Shown piece after piece: positions 24,556 to 33,430 of a stretch of 47,138 nt of DNA (position 1 is the first letter of the stretch; every line of letters begins with the position of its first letter). The position numbers and the translations under genes were made by a program. The notes under the pieces were generated by a model that worked only from the letters and a program-made list of their open reading frames with translations, was not told the origin of the DNA and ran no database searches. This DNA is from Candidatus Cloacimonadota bacterium (lineage in GTDB: Bacteria; Cloacimonadota; Cloacimonadia; Cloacimonadales; Cloacimonadaceae): positions 1 to 47,138 of the forward strand of contig JALOBM010000012.1 in the NCBI GenBank assembly GCA_023228285.1. Reading direction: 5' to 3'.

Positions 24556-25314
24556 ATGTCGATACCCTTCAACATGAACCGTATGAAAGAAACGGAATTG
24601 CATTACCCACAACGTTTTGCCAGTATGATGCAAAAGGACTATGGACTGCTCTTTTGGAACGAAGGCAACAAGTCATCCCGGGAGAGTAACCATGCCGTGA
24701 TCACTGATCTCTTCGGCATCGAGAGCAGCTTGCGCAACATTGAGTCCTTTTACAAAGCCAAAGGTATCCACCCTTGTATCTTCAGTTCGCTACAAAATAA
24801 CGAACTGGAGAAAGTATCCGCTCCCTTGTCTCAGCACGGATTCAAGATGGAAATCAAAGACCATGTGTACTTTCTGCATGATCATGAAAGCAGCGTAAAA
24901 CCCGTAGAGGGATTGGATATTGAGCGCATCCAGGAGCTGGATATCGACATTATGGAAACCATCGCCCTGGAATATGGAGGCGACTGGACTATCCGGGTGG
25001 TTGAACGCCACTTACAGCATCCCTCCTATCATCTGTTAGGAGGATTTCACGATGGAGAATTGGCAGCGCTTGCTTCCGTGAGCATCCACGCTGGATATAG
25101 CCGTGTATCCGATGTATTCACCCGCGAAAAGTTCCGTGGCAAAGGTTACGCAGCAACCATGATCCACAATCTTGTCTTGTATCACAAGGGAATCAGCCAA
25201 AATCATCTATACCTTTTTTCAGATAATCCGCTTACTTCCAAGGTTTATATAAAAACCGGTTTTACACGTCTAGCCAAAGATTTCATCAGCTGGGAAGCAC
25301 TCAAAGAAGCCTGA
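24556..25314 (+). CDS. GNAT-family N-acetyltransferase
   Basis: 252 residues. The C-terminal half (about 125-250) is a GNAT domain: GELAALASVSIHAGYSRVSD forms the central strands, and KFRGKGYAATMIHNL gives the acetyl-CoA pyrophosphate-binding (R/Q)xxGxG/A loop, followed by LYLFSDNPLTSKVYIKTGF, the usual end of the fold. The N-terminal half may be a degenerate GNAT repeat (double-GNAT architecture) or a substrate domain. The substrate is unknown. AAGGAG about 8 nt upstream supports the start. It appears to be a single-gene unit with its own promoter. Confidence 0.85.
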   Translation: MSIPFNMNRMKETELHYPQRFASMMQKDYGLLFWNEGNKSSRESNHAVITDLFGIESSLRNIESFYKAKGIHPCIFSSLQNNELEKVSAPLSQHGFKMEIKDHVYFLHDHESSVKPVEGLDIERIQELDIDIMETIALEYGGDWTIRVVERHLQHPSYHLLGGFHDGELAALASVSIHAGYSRVSDVFTREKFRGKGYAATMIHNLVLYHKGISQNHLYLFSDNPLTSKVYIKTGFTRLAKDFISWEALKEA

Positions 25315-25549
25315 CGCTCAAATTTTCTATCCTTATCCGGACAATCTGCTACAGCTTTGTGTCTGAAGCCCAGTAGCGGATATATATACCCATTTACTGC
25401 CACCTGGTATTTACTATGATATCAAGGTTGAGTAAAATGATGGTCTGGAATAGATTAGACCTGTCGCGGTAAAATTCCTCATTTTGTACTTGACAGTTTT
25501 CCCCCATGCCGAATGTTTGTTGCAAATGATTCTCAATAAGGATTAGATT

Positions 25550-25990
25550 ATGCAAGAACATGAAGTTCTATTCCGTAAGTACCTTGAAAATTCCGGACAA
25601 AAGCTGACCCACAGTAGAAGCTTGATTCTGGATGCGGCTTTCAAGGTACATGATCACTTCGACGCCGAGACCCTGCATCACATGATCCGCGGGGCAAATG
25701 TCTCTTTAGCCACTGTCTATCGCACCCTTCCGCTGTTGGTGAACGCAGGTCTAATCCAATTGGCGGTTCGCAGCGAGGGAAGAGAGCGTTTTGAGCATAT
25801 CCTGGGTCACCCCAAACATGTCCATTGGATCTGTCACAAATGCAAAACAGTCACAGAAACTGACCTTGCCGCTCTATTGCCTTATTTGCAGAAAGAGGCC
25901 AAGGGCATAAAATTCGATATGGATCAGGTAACCATCAATGTAACAGGACTTTGCTGGAAGTGCCGGAGCAATGATAATGAGTCTCAATAA
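25550..25990 (+). CDS. Fur-family metal-responsive transcriptional regulator
   Basis: 146 residues with a winged-helix DNA-binding domain (VSLATVYRTLPLLVNAGLI, the hallmark recognition helix), a metal-site region GHPKHVHWIC, and two CXXC pairs (Cys95/98 and Cys135/138) forming the structural zinc site. Its 3' end overlaps feoB by 14 nt, so it is very likely an iron regulator controlling ferrous uptake, and probably itself. TTGACA lies at 25490-25495, 60 nt ahead of the ATG; AAGGA is the ribosome binding site. A PerR- or Zur-type role is possible, but the feoB neighbour argues for iron. Confidence 0.9.
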   Translation: MQEHEVLFRKYLENSGQKLTHSRSLILDAAFKVHDHFDAETLHHMIRGANVSLATVYRTLPLLVNAGLIQLAVRSEGRERFEHILGHPKHVHWICHKCKTVTETDLAALLPYLQKEAKGIKFDMDQVTINVTGLCWKCRSNDNESQ

Positions 25991-28172
25991 AAACCCCGTT
26001 ATCGCACTTGCCGGCAATCCGAATGTAGGCAAAACTACTCTCTTCAATGCACTTACAGGCTCCAGGCAAACCGTGGGCAATTGGCCTGGAGTTACAGTTG
26101 AGCATAAAAGCGGAAGCATTACTCACAATCACCAAAAATACGAAATTGTCGATCTCCCCGGTATCTACTCTCTATCAGGAGGAACTCCCGATGAACTGGT
26201 GGCGCGAAACTTTATCCTGAACGAAAAACCGGATTTGATTATCAACATCGTGGATGCCTCAAATCTGGAGCGAAACCTCTATCTCACGGTGCAACTCATG
26301 GAACTGGGAGCTCCCATCCTGATGTGCCTTTCCATGCCGGATATTGCTGAACGCAACGGACTGAAGATAGACCTGGATCATCTCAGCGATCACCTTGGTT
26401 TCAAAGTGATGTCCCTGGCTTTAAACAAAAGATTCCCTCTGGAAGAGTTGATGCGGGAAATCGACGCATCATTGGCAAAACCACCCATACCTACCCAGAT
26501 TTTCTACGACTCCATCGTGGAGCAGCACCTGGAAAAGATATGGAACGACATCCTGATACATGAGAGGTTGAACGACTCCACCAAGGACAAACCTCTGCCC
26601 CAGGATATTTACTGGGCAGTGCAAAAAACCCGCTGGCAGGCAGTAAAGCTGATCGAAGGCGATCCAGAATACTTGATGCAGATTGATGAAGAGGAAAGAA
26701 TAGCCGTGGAGAAGGAAGTAAAGGCCATCGAAAAGCATCGTGGTCAAGCTTCTTCGGCAGTTATTGCGGACGATCGCTACGGATTCATACGAGGTTTGGT
26801 AAAGGATGTAGTAAAGCGGCGGAGGCCGGGCAATCATACTTTTTCGGACAGTGTAGACAAGGTACTGCTATCGGGATTCTTTGGTTTGCCGTTTTTCTTT
26901 GTGGTGATGTATTTGGTTTTCCTGATTGCGGTCAAGGCCAGCGAACCGGTAATTGCGCTTATGGAGAGTGGGCTATCCTGGTTGTTTTTTGACGGTCTGG
27001 GAGCCTTATTACAGATGCTCCATGCTCCTAGCTGGCTAAATTACCTGCTTTCTGATGCCTTAGGAAGCGGTATAGTAACCATCGGTACGTTCATACCGCC
27101 CATTTTTTTCATCTACATAAGCTTATCCATTCTAGAGGACAGCGGCTACATGGCCCGGGCTGCTTTTATCGCAGATAAATTTATGCGCAAGATCGGTCTG
27201 CCGGGCAAGGCCTTCATTCCGCTCTTGGTTGGCTTTGGCTGCACAGTTCCCGCCATCATGGCCACGCGCACTTTGGAAAATCCGCGTGACCGGCTTTTTG
27301 CCTCGCTTCTCACTCCTTTCATGAGCTGTGGAGCTAAGCTGCCTGTCTATACTTTTCTGGCAATGATCTTCTTTCCCCACAGGGCATCCATCGTTATCTT
27401 CGGTCTCTATTTCTTCGGTATCGTGATGGCAATGTTGACCGGATTATTGCTAAAGAAAACTGTCTTCAAATCCGAACCGGGCAATTTCGTGATGGAACTG
27501 CCCCCCTATCATGTACCGACTTTTAATGGAATTATGCTTCACACATGGTTCCGCCTGAAGGATTTCATCCTGCGTGCCGCCAAAACCATCCTGATCGTGA
27601 TCATGATCATAAACATCCTCAGTGTAATCACTGTGCCAAACTTCTTTAGCCCCGACCGGGAGAAAGTGAGCATCCTGCAATTGGGAGGACATGCTATCAC
27701 TCCCATTCTGCAGCCTATCGGCATCCAGAGCAGTAATTGGGCAGCTTCTGTGGCAGTAATAACCGGACTCTTTGCCAAAGAAGCAATCGTGGGGACTATG
27801 CAAAGCCTTTACAGTGGTGGAGAACTAAGCATGGAAATGAGCGAGGAAGAGGAACCCTCCGAGGTCTTGTCCGATAATCTTCAGGCCAGATTTGGCTCTT
27901 GGGCTGCGGCCTTGGCTTACCTTCTGTTTGTAGTGCTATATTCCCCGTGTATAGCCGCACTGACGATGCTCTTCAAAGAACACGGCAGCAAATGGACTTT
28001 TTTTACCTTTCTATACCTGAATCTCTTAGCTTGGCTTGTGGCCATGATGTTCTATCAGGCAGCGGCCTTTAGTGCCGCATCTCCATACTGGCTGGCAACG
28101 GGACTGGGAATAGCAATCTTGATATACTTTAATTTGAAACAAATAGGAAAGAAGCATGAACACACGGCGTAG
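25977..28172 (+). CDS. feoB: ferrous iron transporter FeoB
   Basis: 731 residues. The N-terminal G domain has G1 GNPNVGKT (13-20), switch region NWPGVTVE and G3 DLPGIYSLS, then a GDI-like helical region and a polytopic membrane domain with the Gate motifs (SGYMARAAFIAD, GFGCTVPAIMATRTL, TPFMSCGAKLPVY). It imports Fe(II) across the inner membrane. The usual G4 NXXD guanine-specificity motif (normally NMxD) reads CLSMPD here, with Ser in place of Asn, which may weaken GTP selectivity. ATG at 25977 is chosen: GGAG is 8 nt ahead, while the earlier ATG at 25971 is too close. Operon order fur-feoB-feoA. Confidence 0.94.
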   Translation: MSLNKNPVIALAGNPNVGKTTLFNALTGSRQTVGNWPGVTVEHKSGSITHNHQKYEIVDLPGIYSLSGGTPDELVARNFILNEKPDLIINIVDASNLERNLYLTVQLMELGAPILMCLSMPDIAERNGLKIDLDHLSDHLGFKVMSLALNKRFPLEELMREIDASLAKPPIPTQIFYDSIVEQHLEKIWNDILIHERLNDSTKDKPLPQDIYWAVQKTRWQAVKLIEGDPEYLMQIDEEERIAVEKEVKAIEKHRGQASSAVIADDRYGFIRGLVKDVVKRRRPGNHTFSDSVDKVLLSGFFGLPFFFVVMYLVFLIAVKASEPVIALMESGLSWLFFDGLGALLQMLHAPSWLNYLLSDALGSGIVTIGTFIPPIFFIYISLSILEDSGYMARAAFIADKFMRKIGLPGKAFIPLLVGFGCTVPAIMATRTLENPRDRLFASLLTPFMSCGAKLPVYTFLAMIFFPHRASIVIFGLYFFGIVMAMLTGLLLKKTVFKSEPGNFVMELPPYHVPTFNGIMLHTWFRLKDFILRAAKTILIVIMIINILSVITVPNFFSPDREKVSILQLGGHAITPILQPIGIQSSNWAASVAVITGLFAKEAIVGTMQSLYSGGELSMEMSEEEEPSEVLSDNLQARFGSWAAALAYLLFVVLYSPCIAALTMLFKEHGSKWTFFTFLYLNLLAWLVAMMFYQAAAFSAASPYWLATGLGIAILIYFNLKQIGKKHEHTA

Positions 28173-28449
28173 ATTGAGAGGTTGGGGCGCCAGATTATTA
28201 GCTGGCAAACGGCATTGTCACTGTCAAAGGGGAGACTGCCTTCCCATGAGCGAGCTGGGCGAGGGGATATCCGGAACTGTATCCTGCAACAACGATATCA
28301 GGACTATTGAGCGAGGAATCTACATTGGCGCAAAGATCCAGATATTCCGCAATGAAGCTGATGAACCAAACATCATTATTTCGGTAGGTGATGCCCGTTA
28401 TGTTTTGGACCGGCGCATTGCCAAAAGCATCCGGATCTGTGTGGATTAA
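28156..28449 (+). CDS. feoA: FeoA-domain protein with Cys/His-rich N-terminus
   Basis: 97 residues overlapping the 3' end of feoB by 17 nt. Residues of about 32-97 form a FeoA SH3-like fold: MSELGEGISGTVS, then ERGIYIGAKIQIFRN and YVLDRRIAKSIRI, equivalent to the RRLxxLGhxxGxxhxV...A..I.V pattern. FeoA assists FeoB by binding its cytoplasmic side. The N-terminal extension RHCHCQRGDC is rich in Cys and His and could bind metal, an uncommon addition. AGGA about 8 nt upstream supports ATG 28156. Confidence 0.78.
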   Translation: MNTRRRLRGWGARLLAGKRHCHCQRGDCLPMSELGEGISGTVSCNNDIRTIERGIYIGAKIQIFRNEADEPNIIISVGDARYVLDRRIAKSIRICVD

Positions 28450-28554
28450 GTATTATTAATCCCTTACCCACACTATCGCGAGTTCCCAATGGTCATCCGG
28501 AGCTGAACTAAATGGTTTATCCGGAGCAGGGAAGCTCATTCTTTGAGGTTTTCC

Positions 28555-28582
28555 TTGACATAGACCTATACTCCAGAATATT
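28555..28582 (+). promoter_or_regulatory. putative promoter for the lipoprotein/M16 pair
   Basis: TTGACA (28555-28560), 16-nt spacer, AATATT (28577-28582, 4 of 6). It is 58 nt ahead of the ATG at 28613. Confidence 0.35.
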
Positions 28583-28612
28583 GGATGAAATTATGATAAG
28601 GAGAGGTGGATC

Positions 28613-29269
28613 ATGCGTAAGATTGTAATATGTCTCTTACCAGCGATACTGCTCTTGCTTGGCGCTTGTGAATCTGGAGCCAAGTTCAGAGTGATAAATC
28701 GTACATCTCATCCGATTTACACCTCTTTGGGCGACTCTGAATTGATTACTGTTCCAGGAGGAACTGAACGTGTCATCAAAGTAGATACCGACACGCAGAG
28801 TTTTCTAACCGGTACCGTGAAGAAGAGAGTCCAAGTTCTCTTGTATGGAGAAACCTTCAGTCTTGTAAAGGAAGTCAACAAACCTCAGAGCGATTCAACC
28901 ATAGTCGAGTTTGAAGTCGGCAAGACTTTGAATGCTTATGCAGATCCCAACCGTGCCGGCATAAAAGTCGTTAATTTGCTGGATATCCCCATTTACAAAG
29001 TGGAAGTAGTTCAAAAAATGTTGAATTACTATCATAATAGTCCCATTGCCAACCTTTTCGACATTCTGCCGGGAGATACATCCTGGCTCCGGGTACCCCC
29101 TGTTGTACAAAGCCCCAACAACGACCCTTTCTATTTTCAATTGGATGTATATATAAACGAAAGTGATACTGTACCTTATGTATTTTCGAACCATGATAGT
29201 TTATTGGGAGTTGATGATCAGATGGTAGTTACTATTACCCCAGACATAATAGATGGAGACACGAAATGA
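28613..29269 (+). CDS. lipoprotein of unknown function, paired with an M16 protease
   Basis: 218 residues with a lipoprotein signal ending in LLGAC (Cys19). The mature part is beta-rich with two similar-looking sections, FRVINRTSHPIYTSL and IKVVNLLDIPIYKVEV, each followed by a strand and an ILPGDTSW or VPGGTERV loop, suggesting an internal duplication of an Ig-like fold. No family was recognised. The stop overlaps the protease start by 4 nt (ATGA), so the two are probably made together and may act in the same envelope complex. The ribosome binding site is AAGGAGAGG. Confidence 0.72.
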   Translation: MRKIVICLLPAILLLLGACESGAKFRVINRTSHPIYTSLGDSELITVPGGTERVIKVDTDTQSFLTGTVKKRVQVLLYGETFSLVKEVNKPQSDSTIVEFEVGKTLNAYADPNRAGIKVVNLLDIPIYKVEVVQKMLNYYHNSPIANLFDILPGDTSWLRVPPVVQSPNNDPFYFQLDVYINESDTVPYVFSNHDSLLGVDDQMVVTITPDIIDGDTK

Positions 29270-32112
29270 AGATATTTTGGATTTCAATACTGTGCCTTAG
29301 CCTTAGTTTAGCCTTTGCTCAGTTACCGGAACAGATAGCGGGGATTCCCCTTCCCAGCGATCCCGACATTCTTTCCGGCAAACTGGAAAATGGAATCACC
29401 TACTATATTATGCAAAATCCCAAACCCGCCAACCGGGCAGAGCTGCGCCTGTTTGTGGATGCTGGCAGCATCATGGAAGATGACGACCAAAAGGGGCTGG
29501 CACATTTTACTGAACACATGGCTTTCAACGGAACGCAGAACTTCGCTAAAAATGAGGTTGTGGATTATTTGACCAGTATCGGTATGGGCTATCACAATGG
29601 CCTGAATGCCATGACCAGCTACGATTTTACTATGTATGAGCTCAAAATACCCACAGACAACAGCGAGCAATTGGAAAAGGGCTTTCAGATCCTTTCGGAC
29701 ATGGCTCACCAAGTGAGTTTCAGTGCCGATGAATTAGAACGTGAACGTGGCGTGATTATCGAGGAATGGCGCATGGGTCAGGGTGCTCAAAGCAGAGTCT
29801 CAGATGCCGTATCAAAGGTACGCTTTGCCGGCAGTCGCTATGCAGAACGCAGTCCGATAGGCACTTATGAGGTGCTCACCAGTTTTCAGCGCGAGGACAT
29901 ACTGCGCTTTTATGAAGACTGGTATCGACCCGATCTGCAAAGTGTAGTGGTGATTGGCGATCTACCCAACGAAGACGCTCTGGAATTGGTAGAGAGGTAT
30001 TTCGGAAGCATCCCGGCAAAGGAAAATCCCCGTCCCCGTGAAGTCTTCCGCGTACCCACATACCCCGATGCACGCGCAGTAGTAGCCACAGATCCGGAAT
30101 ACCCTTATTCTTCGATCGGTGCATCCTGGGCTCGTGATCATCACGAAATGCGGACTGTGGGAGACTATTTTGAGAACCTGAAAGAACAGCTATTCTTCGA
30201 TATGTTCAATGAACGCTTAACGGAGCTTACGAATATGGAAGATCCGCCTTTTAGCCGTGCTTACACCTATAGCGGATCGATGCTCAAGGGGCTTTCCAGT
30301 ACGGAAATTATGGCAATCACCGCTACTGGAAGAAATCGGGAAGCTTTGCGCACTTTACTTAGTGAAGCAGAACGCATCCGTCGCCATGGCTTCCAACAAT
30401 CTGAACTGGACCGCGCTAAAGTGAGGATAATGCGCAGTATGGAACGCAGCGTAGAACAAAGCCAAACGCGAGATTCCGGCACGATTGTATGGTCTCTCTT
30501 TGGTCCTTTGATCTACGGCAACGCCAATATGAGCGCAGCTCAGGAAATGGAGCTTGCTGCCCAGCTTTTACCGGGAATCGACATAAGTTCGGTAAATCAG
30601 GTGATCGATGAACTCATCACTACGGAAAACCTTACTATCAGCTACACTTCCATAGATAAAGAAGGAATGGTACATCCCACCGAGGCCGAACTATTGGCAG
30701 TATATGATGAAGTAATGGAATCTGAAATCAGTCCCTACATAGACAAAGACATCAACGAGCCTTTGATGGCCCAGATCCCTCAACCCGGTAAAATCAACAA
30801 ACGCAAAACCTTTGAAAAAAGCGGTATCGAAGAATGGACTCTTTCCAACGGCATCAAAGTGTACACCAAAAAGACAGACTTCAAGAAAGACGAGATTCTG
30901 CTTAGCGCAAAGAGCATTGGTGGCTATTCCCGTTATGAGATGGACGAAGTCCGAGCCGCTCAGATTCTTAGCTCCTATCTGGAAGAAGGCGGTTTGGGAG
31001 AATTTGACGCCATGGATCTCTCCCGCATCATGGCGGGGAAAATCGCTAAAGCGAACATGACCATGGGCATGTACACTGAAGGCTTTGAAGGTCAAGCATC
31101 GCCCAAAGACCTGGAAACCTTGTTCCAGATCATCTATTTAATGGGTAGAAATCCCCGTTTTGATCCCATCAGCCTCAACTCATTTGTAAACCGTACAAAG
31201 CCGATGTTGGAAAACCAAGCCGATAATCCCGAATATGCTTTCTTTGACTCTCTGAATGCCTTAAACACAAATCACCACCCCATGGTGGATATGTTCAAGG
31301 CCAAGTACTTTGACAACCTGTCGCTGGAACAATTGCACAATGTCCATCTGGACCGGTTTGCAGACTTCTCGGATTTTGTGTTCTTCATAGTGGGTAACTA
31401 CGACAGCAAGGAGCTGGAAAACTACGTAAGTACCTATCTGGCCAGTCTGCCAAAGGCACGCAGGAAAGATAAAAAGGTAGATGCGGGATTGCGTTACTCC
31501 AGCGGAAACAAGGAGATCCGTTTCCAAAAAGGTAGCAGCGAAAGTGCCCATGTAGCTCACACCATAAACGGAAGAATGAAGCTAAATGATGCCAACCGGG
31601 TCGCTATGTCTGCCACATTGATGGTATTGAATGAGAAGCTGAGAGAAAACATCCGCGAAAACCTCAGCGGCGTTTATGCCATCCAGGCATGGCAGGATTA
31701 CCGTGATTTTCCCAAAGAAGAGTATACCGTAACCATATATATGAGTTGCGATCCCGCACGGGTTGATGAACTGAATGACGCTATTTTCGCCACCATAGAC
31801 AGCCTGCGTTCCGGCCTGTTCGATGATTCATATGTACACAGCACAAAAGCAGGGCTTCAAAAGCTTTTCGAAGAAAACTTGTCCAACAATCGCTACTGGT
31901 TGAATCGCATGATGGAAAGCTCCATGGAAAACCAAAAAGCAGATTCGTTCCTCAATTACCCCAAGCTCTATGACAAAGTAAGCAAAAAGCTGATCAGCAA
32001 AACAGCAAGGGACTACCTGAATTACGAAGAGAACAAACTAAGCGTGATTATGACTCCGGAAAAGACCATGGATTTGAAATCCGCAAATGGAATAAAAAAC
32101 AAGGGTCTTTAA
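29266..32112 (+). CDS. M16 (pitrilysin/insulinase) family zinc protease, two-domain, secreted
   Basis: 948 residues: a signal peptide (about 1-18, ending AFA), an N-terminal active half and a C-terminal inactive half. The inverted zinc motif HFTEH (His80, Glu83, His84) is followed by GVIIEEWRM (about 162-170), which gives the third ligand Glu, and the second half begins near 520 (NGIKVYTKKTDFKKDEILLS). PqqL-type M16 proteases digest peptides inside a clamshell chamber, in the periplasm for secreted members. Followed by an intrinsic terminator. The gene overlaps the lipoprotein gene by 4 nt. Confidence 0.93.
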   Translation: MKIFWISILCLSLSLAFAQLPEQIAGIPLPSDPDILSGKLENGITYYIMQNPKPANRAELRLFVDAGSIMEDDDQKGLAHFTEHMAFNGTQNFAKNEVVDYLTSIGMGYHNGLNAMTSYDFTMYELKIPTDNSEQLEKGFQILSDMAHQVSFSADELERERGVIIEEWRMGQGAQSRVSDAVSKVRFAGSRYAERSPIGTYEVLTSFQREDILRFYEDWYRPDLQSVVVIGDLPNEDALELVERYFGSIPAKENPRPREVFRVPTYPDARAVVATDPEYPYSSIGASWARDHHEMRTVGDYFENLKEQLFFDMFNERLTELTNMEDPPFSRAYTYSGSMLKGLSSTEIMAITATGRNREALRTLLSEAERIRRHGFQQSELDRAKVRIMRSMERSVEQSQTRDSGTIVWSLFGPLIYGNANMSAAQEMELAAQLLPGIDISSVNQVIDELITTENLTISYTSIDKEGMVHPTEAELLAVYDEVMESEISPYIDKDINEPLMAQIPQPGKINKRKTFEKSGIEEWTLSNGIKVYTKKTDFKKDEILLSAKSIGGYSRYEMDEVRAAQILSSYLEEGGLGEFDAMDLSRIMAGKIAKANMTMGMYTEGFEGQASPKDLETLFQIIYLMGRNPRFDPISLNSFVNRTKPMLENQADNPEYAFFDSLNALNTNHHPMVDMFKAKYFDNLSLEQLHNVHLDRFADFSDFVFFIVGNYDSKELENYVSTYLASLPKARRKDKKVDAGLRYSSGNKEIRFQKGSSESAHVAHTINGRMKLNDANRVAMSATLMVLNEKLRENIRENLSGVYAIQAWQDYRDFPKEEYTVTIYMSCDPARVDELNDAIFATIDSLRSGLFDDSYVHSTKAGLQKLFEENLSNNRYWLNRMMESSMENQKADSFLNYPKLYDKVSKKLISKTARDYLNYEENKLSVIMTPEKTMDLKSANGIKNKGL

Positions 32113-32151
32113 GTAGCACAAAACTGAAAGTCACAAATAGATAAGCATAAT

Positions 32152-32207
32152 AGCCCCGAAAGATTGGCCTCTGCAAAGGATACGTCTTTCGGGGCTTTAT
32201 TTGTTTG
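32152..32207 (+). terminator. intrinsic terminator after the M16 protease
   Basis: A perfect 12-bp stem (32152-32163 paired with 32185-32196, AGCCCCGAAAGA arm) with a 21-nt loop, followed by TTATTTGTTTG. It is 40 nt after the protease stop. Confidence 0.85.
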
Positions 32208-32266
32208 CTATCAAATTCATAAGCATTATACTATCTAATAGTAAAAGTAGAAGTAGGAGAAACAAT

Positions 32267-32923
32267 ATGGAACAACAAGGAATGCCTTTACTGGGAGATA
32301 GATTCCCTGAATTGAAAGTGCTAACTACCCGCGGGATTATGACTCTGCCGAATGACTTGGCAGGAAAATGGTTTGTATTGTTCAGTCATCCGGCTGATTT
32401 TACTCCTGTCTGCACAACTGAATTTGTCGCTTTTCAAAATCTATACAAGGATTTCCGCTCCCTCAATTGCGAACTGATCGGAATGAGTGTGGATCAAGTG
32501 TTCTCTCACATCAAATGGGAAGAGTGGATAAAAGATAAACTCGGTGTAGAGATCGAATTTCCCCTTATCGCCGATACCGGAGCCGTTGCAAACCGTCTTG
32601 GTTTAATCCACCCCGGTAAAGATACGAACACCGTGAGAGCGGTATTTATCGTGGACGATAAGGGTATGATCCGTATTATCCTGTACTATCCCCAAGAATT
32701 GGGACGCAATATGCAAGAAATCCTGCGTGCCGTGAAGGGAATGCAATACAGCGATCAAAACAAATGCGCTATGCCGGCCGATTGGCCAAATAACGGCATC
32801 ATCCAGGATCACGTAATTGTGCCCCCACCCAAAAGTGTCGACGGTGCAAACGAACGCAAAGCCAAGGCCAAAGCAGGCGAGATGGAATGCTTTGATTGGT
32901 GGTTTTGCCATCGTAAAGGTTAA
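32267..32923 (+). CDS. archaeal-type (Prx6-like, 2-Cys) peroxiredoxin
   Basis: 218 residues. The peroxidatic Cys49 lies in the PVCTTE motif after HPADFTP, and Arg124 in TVRAVFIVD is expected near the site. Cys167 ([10 protein letters not shown]) and the C-terminal pair Cys208/Cys214 (ECFDWWFC) follow, the layout of the thermophilic archaeal thioredoxin peroxidases in which the C-terminal pair acts as resolving cysteine. It reduces H2O2 and alkyl hydroperoxides in the cytoplasm, fitting an anaerobe's oxygen defence. ATG at 32267 is chosen (AGGAG 8 nt ahead) over an open extension upstream that lies in the terminator. Confidence 0.93.
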   Translation: MEQQGMPLLGDRFPELKVLTTRGIMTLPNDLAGKWFVLFSHPADFTPVCTTEFVAFQNLYKDFRSLNCELIGMSVDQVFSHIKWEEWIKDKLGVEIEFPLIADTGAVANRLGLIHPGKDTNTVRAVFIVDDKGMIRIILYYPQELGRNMQEILRAVKGMQYSDQNKCAMPADWPNNGIIQDHVIVPPPKSVDGANERKAKAKAGEMECFDWWFCHRKG

Positions 32924-32946
32924 GCTGGTAACCAGAACAATTGAAC

Positions 32947-32975
32947 CGCCCGCCCTCAAAAGCGGGCGTTTTTTT
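32947..32975 (+). terminator. intrinsic terminator after the peroxiredoxin
   Basis: Stem CGCCCGC (32947-32953) paired with GCGGGCG (32962-32968), 8-nt loop, then seven T (32969-32975). It lies 24 nt after the peroxiredoxin stop. Confidence 0.92.
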
Positions 32976-33029
32976 ACGGTTAACAATACCTATATCCACT
33001 AACTACACCCAACGGATTAACCTGATCTG

Positions 33030-33105
33030 AACCAGATATCATCGAGTGATCATCGAGTGACCACTGGATGATAACGGCTTTATATCTGCTTCGGCACTGC
33101 TTGAA
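33030..33105 (+). repeat. 76-bp dispersed intergenic repeat, copy B
   Basis: 69 of 76 bases identical to copy A (109-184) without gaps. Palindromic core ATCATCGAGTG, AC, CACTGGATGAT has one mismatch. It follows the peroxiredoxin terminator by about 55 nt. Confidence 0.8.
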
Positions 33106-33294
33106 GCAGGGAGGAGGAATAGTCGCAGATTATACAGATTGAACTGATCTACGAGATGTTTTGTTAGAATAATGTTGAATCCTCGCTGTTTTGGATAGCC
33201 GGGAAACCTGAAGGAGTGACATTGTTCTCTGCACTTTGACACCTCAGGAGAGGTGCAATAACGGGAACGTGCCAGAGGCAAGAGCCACAAAGCG

Positions 33295-33357
33295 TATCGG
33301 AGCTTTCTGCCGCTCCGAAAGATAAAGACATCGCATCGGAATGCTACGATACGATAA
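33295..33357 (+). repeat. double-hairpin element, copy 1
   Basis: First hairpin CGGAGC (33298-33303) with GCTCCG (33312-33317); about 8 nt later comes AGACAT and a second palindrome GCATCGGAATGC, then TACGATACGA. The copy at 47053-47117 keeps the second part closely (about 26 of 31 bases) while its first stem reads CGGAGGA/TCCTCCG, so pairing is kept although the bases differ. Confidence 0.6.
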
Positions 33358-33374
33358 TTCTCCGTAGCGCCACC

Positions 33375-33430
33375 AACTGCAGAACTGCAGCACTGCAACA
33401 CTGTAGCACTGCAACACTGCAACACTGTAG
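33375..33430 (+). repeat. tandem array of seven 8-bp units
   Basis: Units in order: AACTGCAG, AACTGCAG, CACTGCAA, CACTGTAG, CACTGCAA, CACTGCAA, CACTGTAG. The period is exactly 8 bases with no interruption. Two units recur in reverse orientation at 46985-47000. Confidence 0.85.

Noticed and set aside
33375..33430. Possible CRISPR array
   Set aside because: The 8-base units are contiguous with no spacers, and no cas gene is in the window.
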